From Azadirachta indica (Eukaryota; Streptophyta; Magnoliopsida; Sapindales; Meliaceae), in contig CM040443.1 of assembly GCA_022749755.1 (NCBI GenBank), forward strand, positions 8,281,744 to 8,345,743: 64,000 nucleotides of DNA. The letters are read 5' to 3'. This document shows positions 1 to 12,125 of this stretch, in pieces. Position 1 is the first letter of the stretch. Each line of letters opens with the position of its first letter. The translations under genes and the position numbers were made by a program. The notes under the pieces were generated by a model. It was not told the DNA's origin and made no database searches. It saw nothing but the letters and a program-made list of their open reading frames with translations.

Positions 1-94
1 GCTGACTAGCTTCATTAAAAATTGAATGAAGTTGATTATCTTCAATTCTTCATCGTTGTCAGTACTTTTATTACCATAGATCTAACATGTAAAT

Positions 95-255
95 ATGAGA
101 TAGAGACGTAGCCAAAGACAACTTGCCGGGTTTAGTCTACAAATTACTAGTGACAATCCACAATTGAAACCTTCTGGCAACATCATCAAAATAAATCAGA
201 AAAATTATATTACCCTTGCCGGCAAGTCATCCTTGGCTGCACCTCATCATTTCAT
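95..255 (-). ncRNA. MIR169: MIR169 microRNA precursor hairpin
   Basis: On the minus strand, positions 239-219 read as a mature miR169 (starts CAGCCAAGGATG, ends CTTGCCGG), identical as I recall it to the miR169b/c form. About 90 nt further on the same strand, positions 129-107 read CCGGCAAGTTGTCTTTGGCT, the matching star arm. The arms pair over 20 consecutive positions (238-219 with 110-129) with three G-U wobbles and no bulge. This is a typical plant pre-miRNA with the mature product on the 5' arm. miR169 guides cleavage of NF-YA (HAP2) transcripts in drought, nitrogen and flowering responses; that is family knowledge. A (TA)n stretch at 366-380 could be the TATA box of a pri-miRNA starting near 335, which is inference. 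The outer limits of the hairpin are approximate. Confidence 0.93.
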
Positions 256-1738
256 CTCCACATGCGAGACCATTGATAAATACAAACTAGCTAGCAAGCC
301 TGGAGGAAAATGTATAGGTTCGTTCATCTCTGTGTATGGAAGATATGAAATGAACTGGTTGATGATATATATATATATAAGAGTTCCATGGGAGTGGATG
401 TGCAATTGCAAACATGTGCGAATTAGCCAATCAAAATCAAACTTGAAGATCTATTTCATCACCAAAGGTCACAGTAACTTATTCCCAGTTTGCTGCCCCA
501 CACGATATGTAATTTCCTGGACCTCACTAAGATATACTACATACTAGCTTGTTTAAATTGTTTTGGAAACATTAATATCTTATCCCAAGCCAAGTTCAAA
601 AGTTCTGATAGCAGATTGAGAGAAAAAATCAAAAAGGAAATGGAGTTATGGGTATTCAAGCAATGAAAAGGGACAGTGGGGTAATGTGATATCGTGTGAT
701 TCATGAAAATGGTTATGGGAATGACATGGGCTGAAAATGCTTTATTTCATCAACTTTCATTCTAATATGGAGCAGCAGATTTGATCTTAAATCAGACATC
801 CCATTTTTTCTGCCCTTTTTTAGGTACATTGCAACCATACGATACTTCCCACTTGCTTTCTGTTACAACATTACTTCATTCCTCCGCTACGAATTCAACT
901 TGGTAATCATATATGTCCCACGTATGCATCAAATAAACTTCTCCAACTTTAATAAATGGAGCCCGAAAATATTAAGGGTACATCCAAATGTTTTAAATAA
1001 TATCAAGTTTGAATACCTATTGGATACCCTTTGATTTGACTTATAAATCATTTATATTTAATATATTTTTAGGTTGTAATGTTAGTAGATATATTTCTAG
1101 TTAAAAATCAAAAAAAAAAAAAAAAACAAATATTACATGTATACCAATTAATGTGAATATGGCACATAACATGATATATCGTGCAGAAAAATCTTTTCTA
1201 GGTTTAAAGCCCATTTAGAAGCCCATATATGACAGGACCAGCCCGTGGGCCTTGGACCCATGAGCATAATGCACATCCTGCCCCACCCCATCCGTAATGA
1301 ACACAAAATGTGCTGTGCGTTTAATTTAGGCTTTGTTTCGACGACATATGAGTAAAGTCGGGTAGACCCACTTTTTTTATCGGGTTCTCCTTCTCTTTGC
1401 AGTCGGAGCTACGATCAGGTACAAGACAGCCTACCAATCTACTCCTAGCTCTAAAATCCATGCGACTCCTGGTGTTGTTAATTATGTTAATGGTTCTATT
1501 GAATTAGATATCTTTTTTATTAATAAGCAGATAGTTTTAGGGTCATAAAAACCGTCAAATTTAAGTAGATTTATGATGAATTCACATGTTATGATTTGAT
1601 TGAGGTGTGTCGATGGTAATTTTAACTTCTGACAATAAATTACAAGTTATAAGAAGAAGATTTAGGAGTTAATAAAAATGTTTTTCTTCTGATGTAGAAA
1701 ATAGCTGTTAACTGTGCTGTGAAGTGAGCAGAGCAGAG
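256..1738. other. Intergenic DNA between MIR169 and the endosulfine gene
   Basis: No coding region is convincing here. The left part is the likely MIR169 promoter, read leftward. The right part is the promoter and leader of the endosulfine gene, read rightward. A 5'-UTR exon near 1385-1418 ending at a GTACAAG donor, spliced to an acceptor just before 1698 (GATGTAG), is plausible but unproven. A poly-A run lies at 1110-1126. Confidence 0.5.
1205..1275 (+). promoter_or_regulatory. Site II-like GCCCA motif cluster upstream of endosulfine gene
   Basis: Within 70 bp there are two AAGCCCAT motifs, AGCCCG, GGGCCTTGG and ACCCATG. GCCCA/TGGGC motifs are known as site II elements, bound by TCP factors in promoters of plant growth and housekeeping genes. 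Their position 450-530 bp before the start codon fits a promoter if the leader contains an intron. This is a motif reading only. Confidence 0.4.
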
Positions 1739-2915
1739 ATGTCAGGGGCAAATGTTGAAGATGGAAAGAAGCAGGAGCAAGAGATGACAAATGGTGAAGA
1801 ACATGTTGCCGATGATGAACAGTCTGTGCAAGAACAAAGTGATGCAAAGAAGGATGATGAAAATAATCCCATGCCCTCCGCCCAGCAGGAGGTATAGTAG
1901 TAATGAAGCATCTCAAGTGATAAAACAATTTTTTATCATCAATTGTATAATTTAATTCAATTGGTATTTTGTCTGTTTGCAGGAGGCAGTTATAAAGAAA
2001 AAGTATGGAGGAATGTTACCAAAGAAACCTCCGCTTATATCCAAGGTGACTCTAATTTCTTCCGCTTCTCTATTCTTTGAAGGGATATCAAGTGAAATTC
2101 TTCTCTTTAAGATATTTGTTTATTCTGTACTAGCAGGACCATGAACGAGCATTTTTTGATTCTGCTGATTGGGCATTGGGAAAGGTACACATTTCAGTCT
2201 AGTTTTTTTTTTTTTTTTTTTTTTTTTAACTCTCTCCAGTTTATACTGCTAATTGCAGCTTTGCCTCTTTGACACGATGAACAGCAAGGAGCGCAGAAGC
2301 CCAAAGGACCCCTTGAAGGACTCCGCCCGAAACTGCAGGTACGCATTGCTAAGCCTGACCCCTACCATGAGCATGTGTTTTTCATCGTCGGAATTTTACT
2401 TCAGCATATAAAACTTGTGACTTGTAAATGCGTCTTGACTTTTTATTGAGGCTGTTCTGTCCTACTGCTGTAATCTCAGCCCACCCCACACCAGCAAGTT
2501 CGCTCGAGGCGCTCGGCTTATGCTCCTTCCGATGACGACGAAGGTATGCATGAATTGTAGCGGGAATAATTTGTATCTTCTTCCCGTAAATTCTTTTAAT
2601 GCTTATATCAAAGAATGGAGACGTCATGAACCCTCCAAATTTCCAACTCTTTTTGTTGCAATTCATTTCTTGAATTTTTTTCATTGGACATCCAAGTTTT
2701 CTATTATAGAACTTTTCAACTTAATGAGTTATCATTTGAAGGTTTTAAAAAAATGCTATAAAAAATTTGATAATTGCTTGTTCAATTCCTTGTTTCCTTT
2801 CTCAACTGCAGATGGTGACCATAATAACACGTCGTCTGAGGATCAATGCTGTGCATCAGATAGTGGGAACAATGATAACGACCCTGCTTCTGAGGATAAG
2901 AGCTCCCATGCATAA
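1739..2915 (+). CDS. Endosulfine/ARPP-19 family phosphoprotein
   Basis: Six exons (1739-1891, 1983-2045, 2137-2184, 2285-2338, 2480-2543, 2812-2915) join in frame to a protein of 161 residues; every junction has GT and AG. The core KYGGMLPKKPPLISK, then FFDSADWALGK, matches the endosulfine family, whose animal members carry FDSGDY. When the serine of that motif is phosphorylated by Greatwall kinase, the animal proteins inhibit PP2A-B55. Plant members keep FDSADW, and a similar role is inferred. The N-terminus (residues 1-51) and C-terminus are acidic, rich in E, D, Q, N and S, and probably disordered. The start was chosen because it is the first ATG after a likely leader intron and gives the usual family length. 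Arabidopsis has a similar gene, annotated as cAMP-regulated phosphoprotein 19-related, next to the methyltransferase and EXPA1 genes. Confidence 0.92.
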
Positions 2916-4735
2916 CTAGCTTCCCTTGCGTTACAACAGACCGTACTTCATTCTGAAATTATGTTTCAATGATCAAACCATTTTCACATGCTTACTTGAA
3001 TAAGAAACAGTTTGCAATGTTTGTAACAATAAACCCTAGTTTACGCTATGAAAAAGGTGAGACATTAGTATTATCATATTTTCATTTACTGTATCTTGCG
3101 ATTTTGAAAAATTCGGCGAACATTGTTCAAAGTTTTGAGTATGTCCATGTACAAGCAATAATTTAAAATCCCTCATAATTAGACGTGTCAAGTTATTAAT
3201 ACATTGAGACAATGAAATCAGAAGAGCGCACTTGCTAATCCTGGTGGCTATGAACACGATTGTCAGTAGTCAAATCAAAATCCACCTTGCATGGCAGTAT
3301 CACCTTTTCCAAAATTGCCAGCAATACCAACTTACAAAAATTTTGCTTAAACTGAACGATTCTTTCAAGTGAAAATATATACACAGAGATAGATGAAAGT
3401 TCAAGCTGCTAGGAAAGCAGAGACACAGAAACCAACGGATATAATGGAAGTCCATGAGCTTCCAACAATGCCAACGGAAAGAAATTCAGCCATATGCAAT
3501 TTCCATGGAAAACTTCACCCACATTAGATAGGGCCCTCATTTCATTGTCCTTCAGCTGGTAACTTAAGAACACATTACAAAATAACTTATATTTGAATTA
3601 AGGGACCTTTACGCTATTTAATGTCTGGAATGCACGTGCATCTCTGATAGGAAATGTACAATGACCACGTATGCATGAGTGCCGATGCAGATGTGCTTCC
3701 ATGTAAGTAAACCCTTCAGAGAGAAACTAATCATGCACATGCATATGCATATGAAATGTATGTGAACTGAAAGTAACAACTTACTCATTATATTTTATCT
3801 ATTTGACCAAATATGTCTGGCTTCATGACACACTTCCTGATCTAGTTTATAACAGTGAACAAATTACAAAAGTCCAAAAAATTAGCTTACCAACGAGCTA
3901 CAGTAGAACTTACCAGCTCATCACGTCAGAAAAATCAATGATACATGACACCTGCCAAATTAATAGCTCAGGGATCTAAAATGCTTCACACGAGGCCAAT
4001 CATACTTAATACATGAACATACAATACAGAAAGATACCTACCATTTGGACTTTGGACGATGTAATCTTATCCATACCATATTGGTATTCTGTGAATCAAT
4101 CCATCCAGGAATTTCAATAACTACCTCCCCAATCAACTTAGCTGGCATTGTGGGTTTCCCTTCATTACACAGCCTCCAAAACTAACCTGAACAAACATTT
4201 TAACCAAAACTACCCAACTTTAAAGCAAATTCCAGTTTTCATACATTTTCATGCAACTATTTCCAATGCATATGGGTACCAACTAGTAAAAATGTTTGTC
4301 AGCTCTCTTTGCTTAAACAGGAGCAATCAGGGAAACTCCAAGAAATGTTACATGCATATGGGTGCCAAATAGTATTCTACGTATAAAGATTGAATAGCCA
4401 GAACCAAAATACAATAATGCCCACACGCCAAGTGAAGCAATGACATTTAAAATTACAACCGGCCAAAGTTACCAAAGATCTACAGCGACAAATTTAACCT
4501 CCACACTTTTGCATTTAAACAACAAAAAGAAAAGAAGCAACAACCAGATGCAATTTCAATTGTGCAATTAAAATTCATGCTAAATCAAATAAACAAAAGT
4601 CATGGCAATCAATCACGAAAGTTTTACAGGGAATACATATTGTTGCTGCGACATATAAAGTCACATTGCTTTCATAAACATAGTGAGGAATGATATCAAC
4701 ACCGATATTTGTTTGAGTCAAGACAAATGACTGTA
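2916..4735. other. Intergenic DNA between convergent endosulfine and KH genes
   Basis: This holds the 3' UTR of the endosulfine gene at the left and the distal 3' end of the KH gene transcript at the right. No open frame has recognisable similarity, and the short ones present look like chance. No repeat or RNA gene was seen. Confidence 0.5.
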
Positions 4736-5135
4736 TGGTAATTGCATCATCAGAAAATATTGGTCACCCTTAACAAAGCATCAAGGGTGGCCGAGGTGGA
4801 GTATAGTTTTGTGAAACCCTGTGCATCTGGTCTTCTGATCTAGGCTGGAGGCTTCATCAAATGGACAGAGGCTTGACTTCATGATTTGCAGATCACGGCT
4901 GATTAGAGGGGAGAGGGAAGGCGACAAAGGGAAATGGTGCATGGATTCTAGTAAGTAGACAAAGGCTGGATAGGGTAAGATGCCATCAGCTAATTGCAGT
5001 GTCTCTTTCACTAACTAAAATATCAAAAGAAGAAAATTGCATATTAAAATCCAATAGACAGGACAAGAAGGAACCATAAAAAGGAAATATTTACCTGCAA
5101 GATCTATAACCAGGGACTAATAGCCGTGGTTTTTC

Positions 5136-7238
5136 CTATGGGAGACTGAATTATGAGCAGATAACCTAACAACGGAAGCTAAAATCAGCCTTGGATAAGG
5201 TGATCAATGCTGAACAAGAAATAAAAGTAAGCAAATAATAAATAGACCTTTTACTGACAAAAAAATTAGTATTTAATTGATACATAATATGTTAATGAAT
5301 AATTTTCAGTTAGAAAGAAAATAATTTAACATTTGGCAACAAAAGTAAAGCTTACCCACGACCCGAAGAGTGGTCACCATACGCTCCATAAACACTTCCA
5401 CTGCCACTCTGAAAAATAGCAATAACTTAAAACTTCATAAAAATTTAAGCACAACAACAACATATTAATCGCATGGCATTTTAGAAAAATGTGAAATATT
5501 AAAAGACCTAAGTCACTGGAATGTTTAATTGCAGTCAATAATTGCAATAAAAGAATTTAAAAATGTAACTAGTAAAACTTTATAGGAAAGTAAAAGATAA
5601 TCCTTACCAGTGAACCACTATAGCTTCCATAACTGTCACGTGCAGGAACTTCACCGGCTGCATAAGAAGAGTATCCACGTCCACGTGATTGATTATCTCG
5701 ATTTCCATATTTCGAACCATCTGAGATGTCCACTGACATGGGGACATAAGGAAGCACAGGTGGATGTGCAGCTAATGCTCCCTCTCTTTCAAATATATTG
5801 GCTCTTAATCGTAAAGTTACTTGTGAAAGGGCATTGCTAGCAACATCAAGACTTCCAGTGATCTGATCAAAATTGCAAAATTACTTTCAATTTCATCAGT
5901 AAATGTTGGAAAATAAGATGCAGAGGACAATGAACAAGCATGTGTTTGCACATATGTAGGGCTTGCACATGTGGAAAAAATGCAGGCATGCCATTTATGT
6001 GCACATATATTCCATTCACCTGCACCATCTCCTCATCTTCATATGCAACTTTAGGAAGGTTTTCATTTGAAAAGATGCGGATGCCTGCCCTTGTAATATT
6101 CCTCATCTCAGATATGATAGCCCCACCTCTACCAATAAGACATCCAATCTGTGAACTTGGCACAAGTATACGGGTGGTGATTACAGGATCAGCCGATTCC
6201 CTTTCTGTCTTCTCACTGCATCGTGGTTGCAAGCGCATTGCAGCAATAATGGTTGGAGATGGCTCTTCAAAGAACTGTAAGGGCATAAGTTACTGCCAAG
6301 AACACAGGCTTACATATAAAAGGCCATAACAGAATATGTTCTCACCTCTTTTGTTGATATAAGTATAATACAATCATCTCCTTCAGCTCCTGAACTATCA
6401 ACTTTAATGGATGCCCCAGATTCCTGTCTGATTTGTTTGATAATAGCCCCGCCTTTTCCGATTACACCTCCAATATTTCCAGAGGGGCAAACCAAACGAA
6501 GAGAAAAATCCCTTGCGGATGCTTCATCTCTTCGTGCTGAGTAATTGCCATAGGAACCCACAAGTGGGGCACCCAAGAACACACCACTTGATTGATACAT
6601 GCTAGGTGAGGAAGTCAGAAGAAGGTGCTGAGAACGCGATGGATTCTCATGAAGGCGAGATGCTACTTGAAGAAGAGCCTTCCTCACAACTGCTGGTTCA
6701 CCAGCTATCTAAACATCCAGAACCCCCACAAGACAGCAAGAAAAGAAGGAAATTATGAGCAGAATCACAATCACCTTATCAAATGTACACTACATATGTG
6801 CACACAAATAAGGATGATTCTTATCACGTTTCTGGAGAGCAGATATTATTGCAGCACCAAATATTTCTCTAGAAGCTTCAATGAGCTCAACAGATGATTG
6901 ACTAGTGAAGACTCAAAACATTTAGTTAATTTTATTATTTGATTAAAAGCAAATACTTAAGTATTCAATATCATAAACAAAGAAAGTATCACTAATAGAC
7001 CAAAAGATCATGGTCATAAACCTAGTGTCAACTTCTTGAAAAGAATAAAAATTAAAGTCCTCTCTGATAAACCATCTTGAACTTGTCAACTGATAGCATC
7101 AATGAACAACAACATGACCACTTGCACAAAGGAACAGGTGGCTTAAGAAAACAGACTTTCAAATGCACATGTTGAAGTAAAAATGGCAATATCTGACCAA
7201 GTACTCCTCCTTTTTAACAGCATACAGAGCCGAAATAA

Positions 7239-7286
<48 letters not shown>

Positions 7287-7956
7287 TGTACATGATAATA
7301 CTAAAAAACGGACAAATAATACTTATTATAAGCAGTTTCCTGCAACAGAATCAACTCTCCAAAGTTAAATATGATACCTGTAGAAGCTCATCAAAACTCT
7401 GAGCACAAAGAGGTAAATTTTCATCCTTCATAATGCGTATTTGAGCACGAGTTTCACTCCTAATGTTCTGAACTACTTGTCCACCTTTCCCAATAATACA
7501 TCCAATCTGATCTGCTGGCACAAGCATGCGAACAGTAACTAGTTGAAGCTCTTCAAAACCATCATCTCCAGGTGCATCCTCGGCAATAATTCTGTCGTGG
7601 ACCCTGAACAGAGCATCCTGTGCAGGTGAAACGAACTCTCCAGAATCTTCAAATAGATTAGTTGCCTCACTTGAACTGTATATAGTGACAGTGCGCTCAT
7701 CACACCCCGGTATTGTCTCACTAATCCTAATGTTAGACTTAGTATCAGACCTCAACTGTTTCACTATTTCACCACCTTTACCAATAATACTACCAATCTT
7801 TTTTAAAGGGCACAAGTAACGGTAAGCAGTGTCGTCTGACCCAATGCCATGCTGCTCACCATCATCACCAGGATTTCTCCTCTTGCTTCCTCCGTTAGCA
7901 GCAGAATCAGATTGAAAATGAGTTCTCTTGCCATAGTTATTGCTTTGGCCAGCCAT
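5136..7956 (-). CDS. Four-KH-domain RNA-binding protein
   Basis: Minus-strand exons 7956-7378, 6708-6346, 6274-6020, 5862-5608, 5408-5356 and 5145-5136 join in frame to about 504 residues. The starting ATG opens MAGQSNNYGKR. Four KH domains show their GxxG loops: GKGG at residues 59-62, 156-159 and 277-280, and GRGG at 362-365, each preceded by an IGxxIG hydrophobic run. The C-terminus is rich in G, S, Y and R (RGYSSY, SGSYGSY-like). KH loops bind single-stranded RNA. The layout resembles Arabidopsis At5g15270/At4g18375-type proteins, relatives of HEN4 and PEPPER, likely nuclear and acting in mRNA processing. The last coding exon is ambiguous: if the intron after 5356 is retained, translation stops at 5352. 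A further 3'-UTR exon probably starts near 5017 (acceptor TATTTTAG). The intron at 6709-7377 contains a (GT)n microsatellite. Confidence 0.92.
7242..7284. repeat. (TG)n microsatellite in intron of KH gene
   Basis: About 21 perfect TG units lie in the intron between the first and second coding exons of the KH gene. Such a tract is likely to be length-polymorphic. Confidence 0.95.
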
Positions 7957-8466
7957 TACACCAAGGTACTCACTATGATGATAAAAACCAACTTCAGTCG
8001 AAGGGAAAAATAAATAAATAAATAAATAAATCAGCCATAAATAATGATAACAAAAAAAAAGCTTCAAAATTCAAGCCAACAAAAAAATAAAAATCGGTCA
8101 ACACATAAATCAAACAAGCACAGAATTGGAAATTCAACGGTATGTTAACAATCATAGATTTAATTCCATCGAAAAATGATTATATATAACGGATTATAAC
8201 GAACAAATTATTCAACAACAGCTAAAAATGAATCTACAAGCAGCGAGTGAACCCTGCGCAAAAGTATAACTAAAGCATAACATCTACATAATTAACAGTT
8301 CGATTGTTACGCAAAACAGGAAAGAGAAATCTGAGAATTGAAAGCAAAATTTAGGTCAGAGGAATCGAGAACAGAGAGGAGAACTCACGTAAGAGAAACG
8401 GCGAGCGAGTCGTGTCGATCAGCTTGCTTATCGAATCGCGCGGAAATGTTTCGCTCCCCTCTCTGG
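7957..8466 (-). promoter_or_regulatory. 5' leader of KH gene with probable UTR intron
   Basis: On the minus strand, an exon-like GC-richer stretch at about 8460-8390 ends at a good donor (ACGTGAGTTC). A possible acceptor (ATCATAG) lies about 10 nt upstream of the ATG codon. This suggests a leader intron of about 400 nt rich in A and T. The transcription start is not defined. Confidence 0.45.
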
Positions 8467-9711
8467 TCAATAAAATATAAATATAAATATAATAAAATAA
8501 TAATAAAAATAAAATGAATAAAACGACGCTTATGACTTTTTTCTGAGTGTATAAAATAAAAATATCTTCGTGACTGACAAGTGTGCTTTGGATTCTATTT
8601 TAGGTTAGGAACCGTCACAACGCGCCAGTCCGCTTTCATTTTTTAAATATCCTAGTTATCATTTTTTGTAATAATTTAAATTTAAGATAACTACAAAGCC
8701 TTGTCCTAAAAAATATATTTATAATTATTATACTGCTATATAATTATGACATATAACTGTTATCATATTCAGTAAACACTCGTATTTAATTATTAACAAA
8801 CAATTACTTTCATTCATTTTGTTGATATTAATAATTTGATAGTTATTATTTAATATAATATAATTCAAAAATTGTAATATTTTTTAATTCAATTATGTTA
8901 ATTTGAAAATATTATAATTAATTAAATCACAATATTTTTCTAAAATTTTTTTCAAAAAAAACCATAATTCTGTTACTGTTTTTTATAAAAATAAATTTTG
9001 TAATTTATAAAATAATATTGAGAAAGTGGGTTTTAGAAAGGAAGTCTTACATAATTTTTATTTTTTATAATAAATGGTGATATATTTTTATAAAATAATT
9101 TTATTTAGTTTGATTAATTTTTATTTTATTAATTTAATATTTTCAAGAATACAAATCATTACAAATATAAAAATAAGTAAAATTTATTTAATATTTTTTA
9201 AACATTAAAAATTATTTTGAATTCTTGTAACGTTAATTTTTAGAAAATTTTTTAAAATAACCTCAATTTTTTTAAGTTTACATAAATAATCTCTTATAAA
9301 GCAATTTTACCAATCTAGCAAAAAATACATTTTTTGAACTAAATTATCCTCAATAATCCACTTCAATTTTTTTTATAAAAGTTTATTTTTTTACTTTTTC
9401 TTATTACTTTAAATTTTCTAACTCTCCCAAACTCAAACTCTCATCTTTTAAAATTATTTCTCTCTTCAAAATCACTTCTCTTACTAATGGTGAAGACAAT
9501 AGTGGCATATTTTTCATGGTAAAATCTTAATCATTGATATTAAGTGATTTTTTTGTCATATAAATATATATTTTATGTGTGAATTAATTCAGTAAGGAAA
9601 TTTTCTCTTCTCAAATATGGATTCAATATTGATTATGTAATAAAAAGTATTTATTTAAGTTTAAATTATGTTGATTGGTTGTTATATAAATGCAAAAATA
9701 TAGATGATTTG
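8467..9711. other. AT-rich intergenic DNA left of the foldback element
   Basis: Very AT-rich sequence with many short A and T runs and no open frame worth naming. It holds the proximal promoter of the KH gene at its left edge. I see no terminal repeats or genes in it. Confidence 0.5.
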
Positions 9712-11060
9712 AGAATAAGGAGGTGTTGTGTGACTTTGGATTATGGGTTTTTAACCTGAAAAATAAATTTCAGACGAGGACAAAATTTGTCTTACCAGAA
9801 AAATAAATTTTGGGTAAGGTATATTTTGGTCTTACTCAAAAACTATTTTTTGGGTAAAGTTAAATTTGATCTTACCCAAAAAGTAGTTTTCGGGTAAAGC
9901 ATAATTCATTTTTTGGGTAAGGCAAAATTTGGCCTTACCCTAAAAATGATTTTTTGGTAAAACCAAAATATGCTTTATCCGAAAATCATTTTTTTGATAA
10001 AAACAAATTTATCCTTACTTTTTGGGTAGGGTAAAATTTTAGCTTATCCAAATATTTAAATTTACCAAAAAATTGGTTTTCAAATAAGGCATAATTTAGC
10101 TTTACTCGAAAAGTAGTTTTTGGGTAAGGCATAATTTTACCTTACCGAAAAATTTGGCTTTACCCAAAAAGTGATTTTTAGGTAAGGCCAAAATATATCT
10201 TATCCAAATACCATTTTTTAGGTAAAGCCAAATTTATCCTTATCCGAAAAGTGATTTTTTGGTAAGTCTTTACCCAAAAATTTGGCCTTATCCAAAATTT
10301 TGGCTTTACTCAAAAGTGATTTTTGGATAAGGATAAAATATGTCTTACCCAAAAGTTATTTGGATAAGGATAAAATATGCCTTACCCAAAAGTTATTTTT
10401 TGGGTAAAGCCAAATTTAGCTTTATCCGAAAAGTAATTTTTGAGTAACATCAAATTTAACCTTATCTAAAAATTTGGCCTTACCTGAAAAATAATTTCTG
10501 AATAAGGCAAAATTTTGCTTTACCCAAAAATTTGACTTTATCCAAAAAGTGATTTTTGGGTATGGCTAAATACTTTACTCAAAAACTATTTTTTGGGTAA
10601 AGCCAAATTTAACCTTATTTGAAAAGTGATTTTTAGGTAAAGCAAAATTTTGCCTTACTCAAAAATTTGACTTTACCAAAAAATAGTTTTTGAATAAGAC
10701 AAAATTATACTTTAACCAAAAACAACTTTTTGGGTAAGACTTTACCCAAAAATTTGGCTTTATTCAAAAAGTGGTTTTTGATAAGGCAAAATTTTGTCTT
10801 ATTTAAAATTTTGGTTTTACTCGAAAAGTGGTTTTCGAGTAAGGTAAAATTATGCCTTACCCGAAAATTACTTTTTGAATAAAACTAGTTTTCGGGTAAG
10901 ACTAAATTTAACCTTACTCAAAAAGTGATTTTTGAGTAAAGTCAAAATATGCCTTACTTAAAAATTTATTTTTTTGGTAAGCCAAATTTTAGTCTCACCC
11001 GAAATTTATTTTTCAAGTTAAAAACCCATAACCCAAAATTGCACAACACCTTCTTATTCT
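9712..11060. mobile_element. Foldback-type element made of nested inverted subrepeats
   Basis: The outer about 70 bp at each end are near-perfect inverted repeats of each other. The left end starts AGAATAAGGAGGTGTTGTG at 9712, and the right end at 11060 reads inward AGAATAAGAAGGTGTTGTG. Both continue into TTATGGGTTTTTAAC and GAAAAATAAATTTC. The 1.2-kb interior is a long succession of imperfect units with the core TTTTTGGGTAAGGC, then AAAATTTT, then its reverse complement GCCTTACCCAAAAA, joined by GTGATTT-like spacers. Each unit is itself a dyad, so the DNA or RNA could fold as many small hairpins or one giant one. There is no coding capacity. This matches the known structure of plant foldback elements and long MITEs, which are moved by another element's transposase. 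No clear target-site duplication is visible at the chosen ends. Confidence 0.8.
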
Positions 11061-11259
11061 TAATAAAAAAATTTAATCTAAAAAATATATTTTAAACTAA
11101 ATTGATAACATTTTTCTATAAAAAATTATTTACTAAAACTTAAAAGAACTGAAGGTTATTTTGGGAAATTTCCCTTATATTTTCAAACTATCAATTACAT
11201 CATGAAAGAATAAGAAAAAGAAAATTCATAAAGGATAATAGAGATGTTTTGAATACAAC
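11061..11259 (+). promoter_or_regulatory. Short promoter and leader of methyltransferase gene
   Basis: Only 199 bp separate the end of the foldback element from the ATG of the methyltransferase gene. The stretch is AT-rich with several TATA-like runs (near 11085 and 11175), none clearly placed. The normal distal promoter would therefore lie inside or beyond the element. Confidence 0.4.
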
Positions 11260-12094
11260 ATGGTGGGTTCATGTTGTACGAATAGGAATAGGATGATCCT
11301 CCATTCGTGCTCATTAATCTCCATCAACGCTGCATGCTCTTTCCGTAAAATTCCACCCACTATAGCCACACACCGAAACAAATTTTCAATCAAAACCCAT
11401 AAAAATGAGCAGTTGTGTGCAAACAAATTCTGTTCCTGTGGATCAAGAAGACAATTTATTGAAGCTGCAACTACAGCTTTACTCACCCTACTCAACCCTT
11501 CCGGCGTTTCTGGTTTACCTTCTGATTCCATGGTATGTTCTTTTTCATCCTAAACTAGCGCCACCGAAGATTGTTGTGCAATCTAAATGAATTAATTGAA
11601 AATTTAGATTTTGGAACAGTGAAGTGAAAGTTTCTTTACATATAGGATATGTTGAACAAATTTCATCCTGCAAGACCGGATTGGTACGAGGAGTTTTATG
11701 CCTCGGTTATGAATTCAAGCATGGAATCTTATGAGGCAGAGGTTAGTGTCAACATGTAGATTGTATAGTGAAATTTCATTGATAAACACAAATGGGTGAT
11801 AGTTCATGTTCTCTGGTAAGATTGCAGGTTACAAGTCAGAGCTCTTTGATAAGTTGAGGGGAAAGGCCAAGAAAGTGTTGGAGATTGGCATTGGCACCGG
11901 CCCTAATCTCAAATATTATGCTGGTGATACTGATGTGCAGGTCGTTGGCGTGGATCCAAACAAAAAGATGGAGAAGTATTCTGAGCAAGCAGCAAAGGCT
12001 GCTGGTTTGCCCCTTGCAAATTTCAAATTTATGAAAGCAGTATGTTTACTGATTTTATTTTTTAATTTCTATGATGATGTTAATTTCTGTCTGG

Positions 12095-12125
<31 letters not shown>

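Noticed and set aside
9711..11061. GGGTAA repeats as interstitial telomere sequence
   Set aside because: The plant telomere unit is TTTAGGG; here the core is TTTTTGGGTAAGGC in both orientations with inverted ends, so a foldback element fits better.
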